Source: Bacillus weihaiensis
GTDB taxonomy: Bacteria > Bacillota > Bacilli > Bacillales > Bacillaceae
DNA length: 64,000 nt
NCBI RefSeq assembly: GCF_001889165.1
Contig: NZ_CP016020.1
Coordinates: 842,501-906,500, forward strand
Reading direction: 5' to 3'
How positions within the stretch are numbered: position 1 is the stretch's first letter; every line of letters starts with the position of its first letter. The notes beneath the pieces were generated by a model. The model searched no databases. It worked only from the letters and a program-made list of their open reading frames with translations, and had not been told where the DNA came from. A program made the position numbers and the translations under genes. Below, in pieces: positions 63,482 to 64,000 of this stretch.

Positions 63482-64000
63482 CTGTTGAACGCTCCTTTTT
63501 TAACCCCTTTTATCCTATTTTAGTTGATAAATATTTAGTTAATAATAAGAAATTGTAAAAATTTACTTCATATATTTTTCACAATTTTAACGATTGCCAT
63601 ATAAAGCTTGTGTACAAACTAAAAAAACGATTCTTAAGAGGATTTTCAATATAACATAAAATATAACTAGAAATTTGCGACTGATGGAATGGGATAAACA
63701 GATAGGATAAAGTGAACGTTAAAGATTAAGCATTTTTATCGTTACCTGTTTTGGCTAAGAAGATGTGAAGAACTTGCTAAAAGAAGAGAAAAATGTAAGA
63801 GTCGAAAAAAGGGAGGCTGGGACAAAACAAAGAGCCAGGCACCCTCCGATGCAATCTATTGTGTGCACTATAGATAAATCAGTGCGTACATATAGTCGTT
63901 ACGATAAGGTGCCAGGCACTTCTGTCCCAGTCTCCCTGACCATTACTCCATATTTGTTTTGATGGATTTATAGTATTGTCCTTTTTCTACATATTGTTTG
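63482..64000. other. Right-edge intergenic region
   Basis: About 520 bases, AT-rich; I see no gene. It contains copy 4 of the 120-bp repeat and runs off the window. The short open frame across the repeat is not credible. Confidence 0.5.
63811..63936. repeat. 120-bp hairpin repeat, copy 4
   Basis: Same unit as at 13152 with three changes: GATGCAATC for GATACAATC, an extra TA in CACTATAGATAAATC, and a GTCTC right end. Flanking bases extend the stem to GGGAGGCTGGGACA/TGTCCCAGTCTCCC with one G-T pair. Confidence 0.92.

Noticed and set aside
63765-63962. Open frame across repeat copy 4 at the right edge
   Set aside because: Most of it is the 120-bp repeat; no ribosome site and no family resemblance.

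Overview
The window is an AT-rich chromosomal segment of a Bacillaceae bacterium (Bacillus or a close relative). Protein families, strong GGAGG-type ribosome sites, frequent TTG/GTG starts and gene order all point there. Much of the order matches what I recall of the B. subtilis trnB-glg-men-mnt-ythAB-ytiB-luxS-dps-ytkD-ytl-ytmAB-pckA-metK stretch. Almost everything is core metabolism. The less ordinary material lies between the genes.

Layout. 1-2052: the end of a large tRNA operon with 20 intact tRNA genes, one truncated tRNA-Lys copy and a terminator. 2.6-10.7 kb: glycogen operon glgB-C-D-A-P. 11.1-14.0 kb: a WGR-domain protein, an AIM24-family protein and YteA. 14.2-23.0 kb: menaquinone biosynthesis, with menA leftward and menF-D-H-B-E-C rightward. 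23.1-27.7 kb: a candidate small RNA, a possible 24-residue peptide, and the manganese ABC transporter mntABCD. 27.8-30.7 kb: a small acidic protein and a cytochrome bd-type oxidase (ythB, ythA), leftward. 30.9-31.7 kb: a transposase remnant.

31.7-38.3 kb: a histidine-rich zinc-binding lipoprotein behind three Zur-like boxes, carbonic anhydrase, yidD, luxS, the zinc-independent GTP cyclohydrolase folE2, and a YcgR/YcgQ-type pair. Several of these are connected to zinc supply. 38.7-45.1 kb: ytzI, dps (with a sigma-B-like promoter), small proteins, the Nudix hydrolase ytkD, the ABC transporter ytlACD, ytmA and ytmB. 45.3-49.3 kb: pckA and metK, the latter behind a SAM-I (S-box) riboswitch with a greatly enlarged P3 arm. 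49.3-49.9 kb: a second transposase remnant in opposite orientation.

50-53 kb: a two-component system co-transcribed with a beta-propeller lipoprotein. 53.7-61.6 kb: a YtkA-like lipoprotein, then a membrane-linked set (GPDPase-type membrane protein, DUF4129, DUF4350, MoxR ATPase, DUF58) facing a SpoIIM-like protein and an RDD protein. 61.7-63.5 kb: a glycosyltransferase and a PAP2 phosphatase.

Three families of interspersed non-coding repeats run through the window: a 120-bp hairpin element (four copies plus one deletion derivative), a ~345-bp element (two copies plus degraded relatives), and the two transposase remnants with hairpin ends. Several copies sit between convergent genes and can act as two-way terminators. 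I found no CRISPR array, prophage or clear defence system. The best candidates for undescribed biology are the candidate sRNA and peptide before mntABCD, the enlarged metK riboswitch arm, and the repeat family with its deletion derivative.
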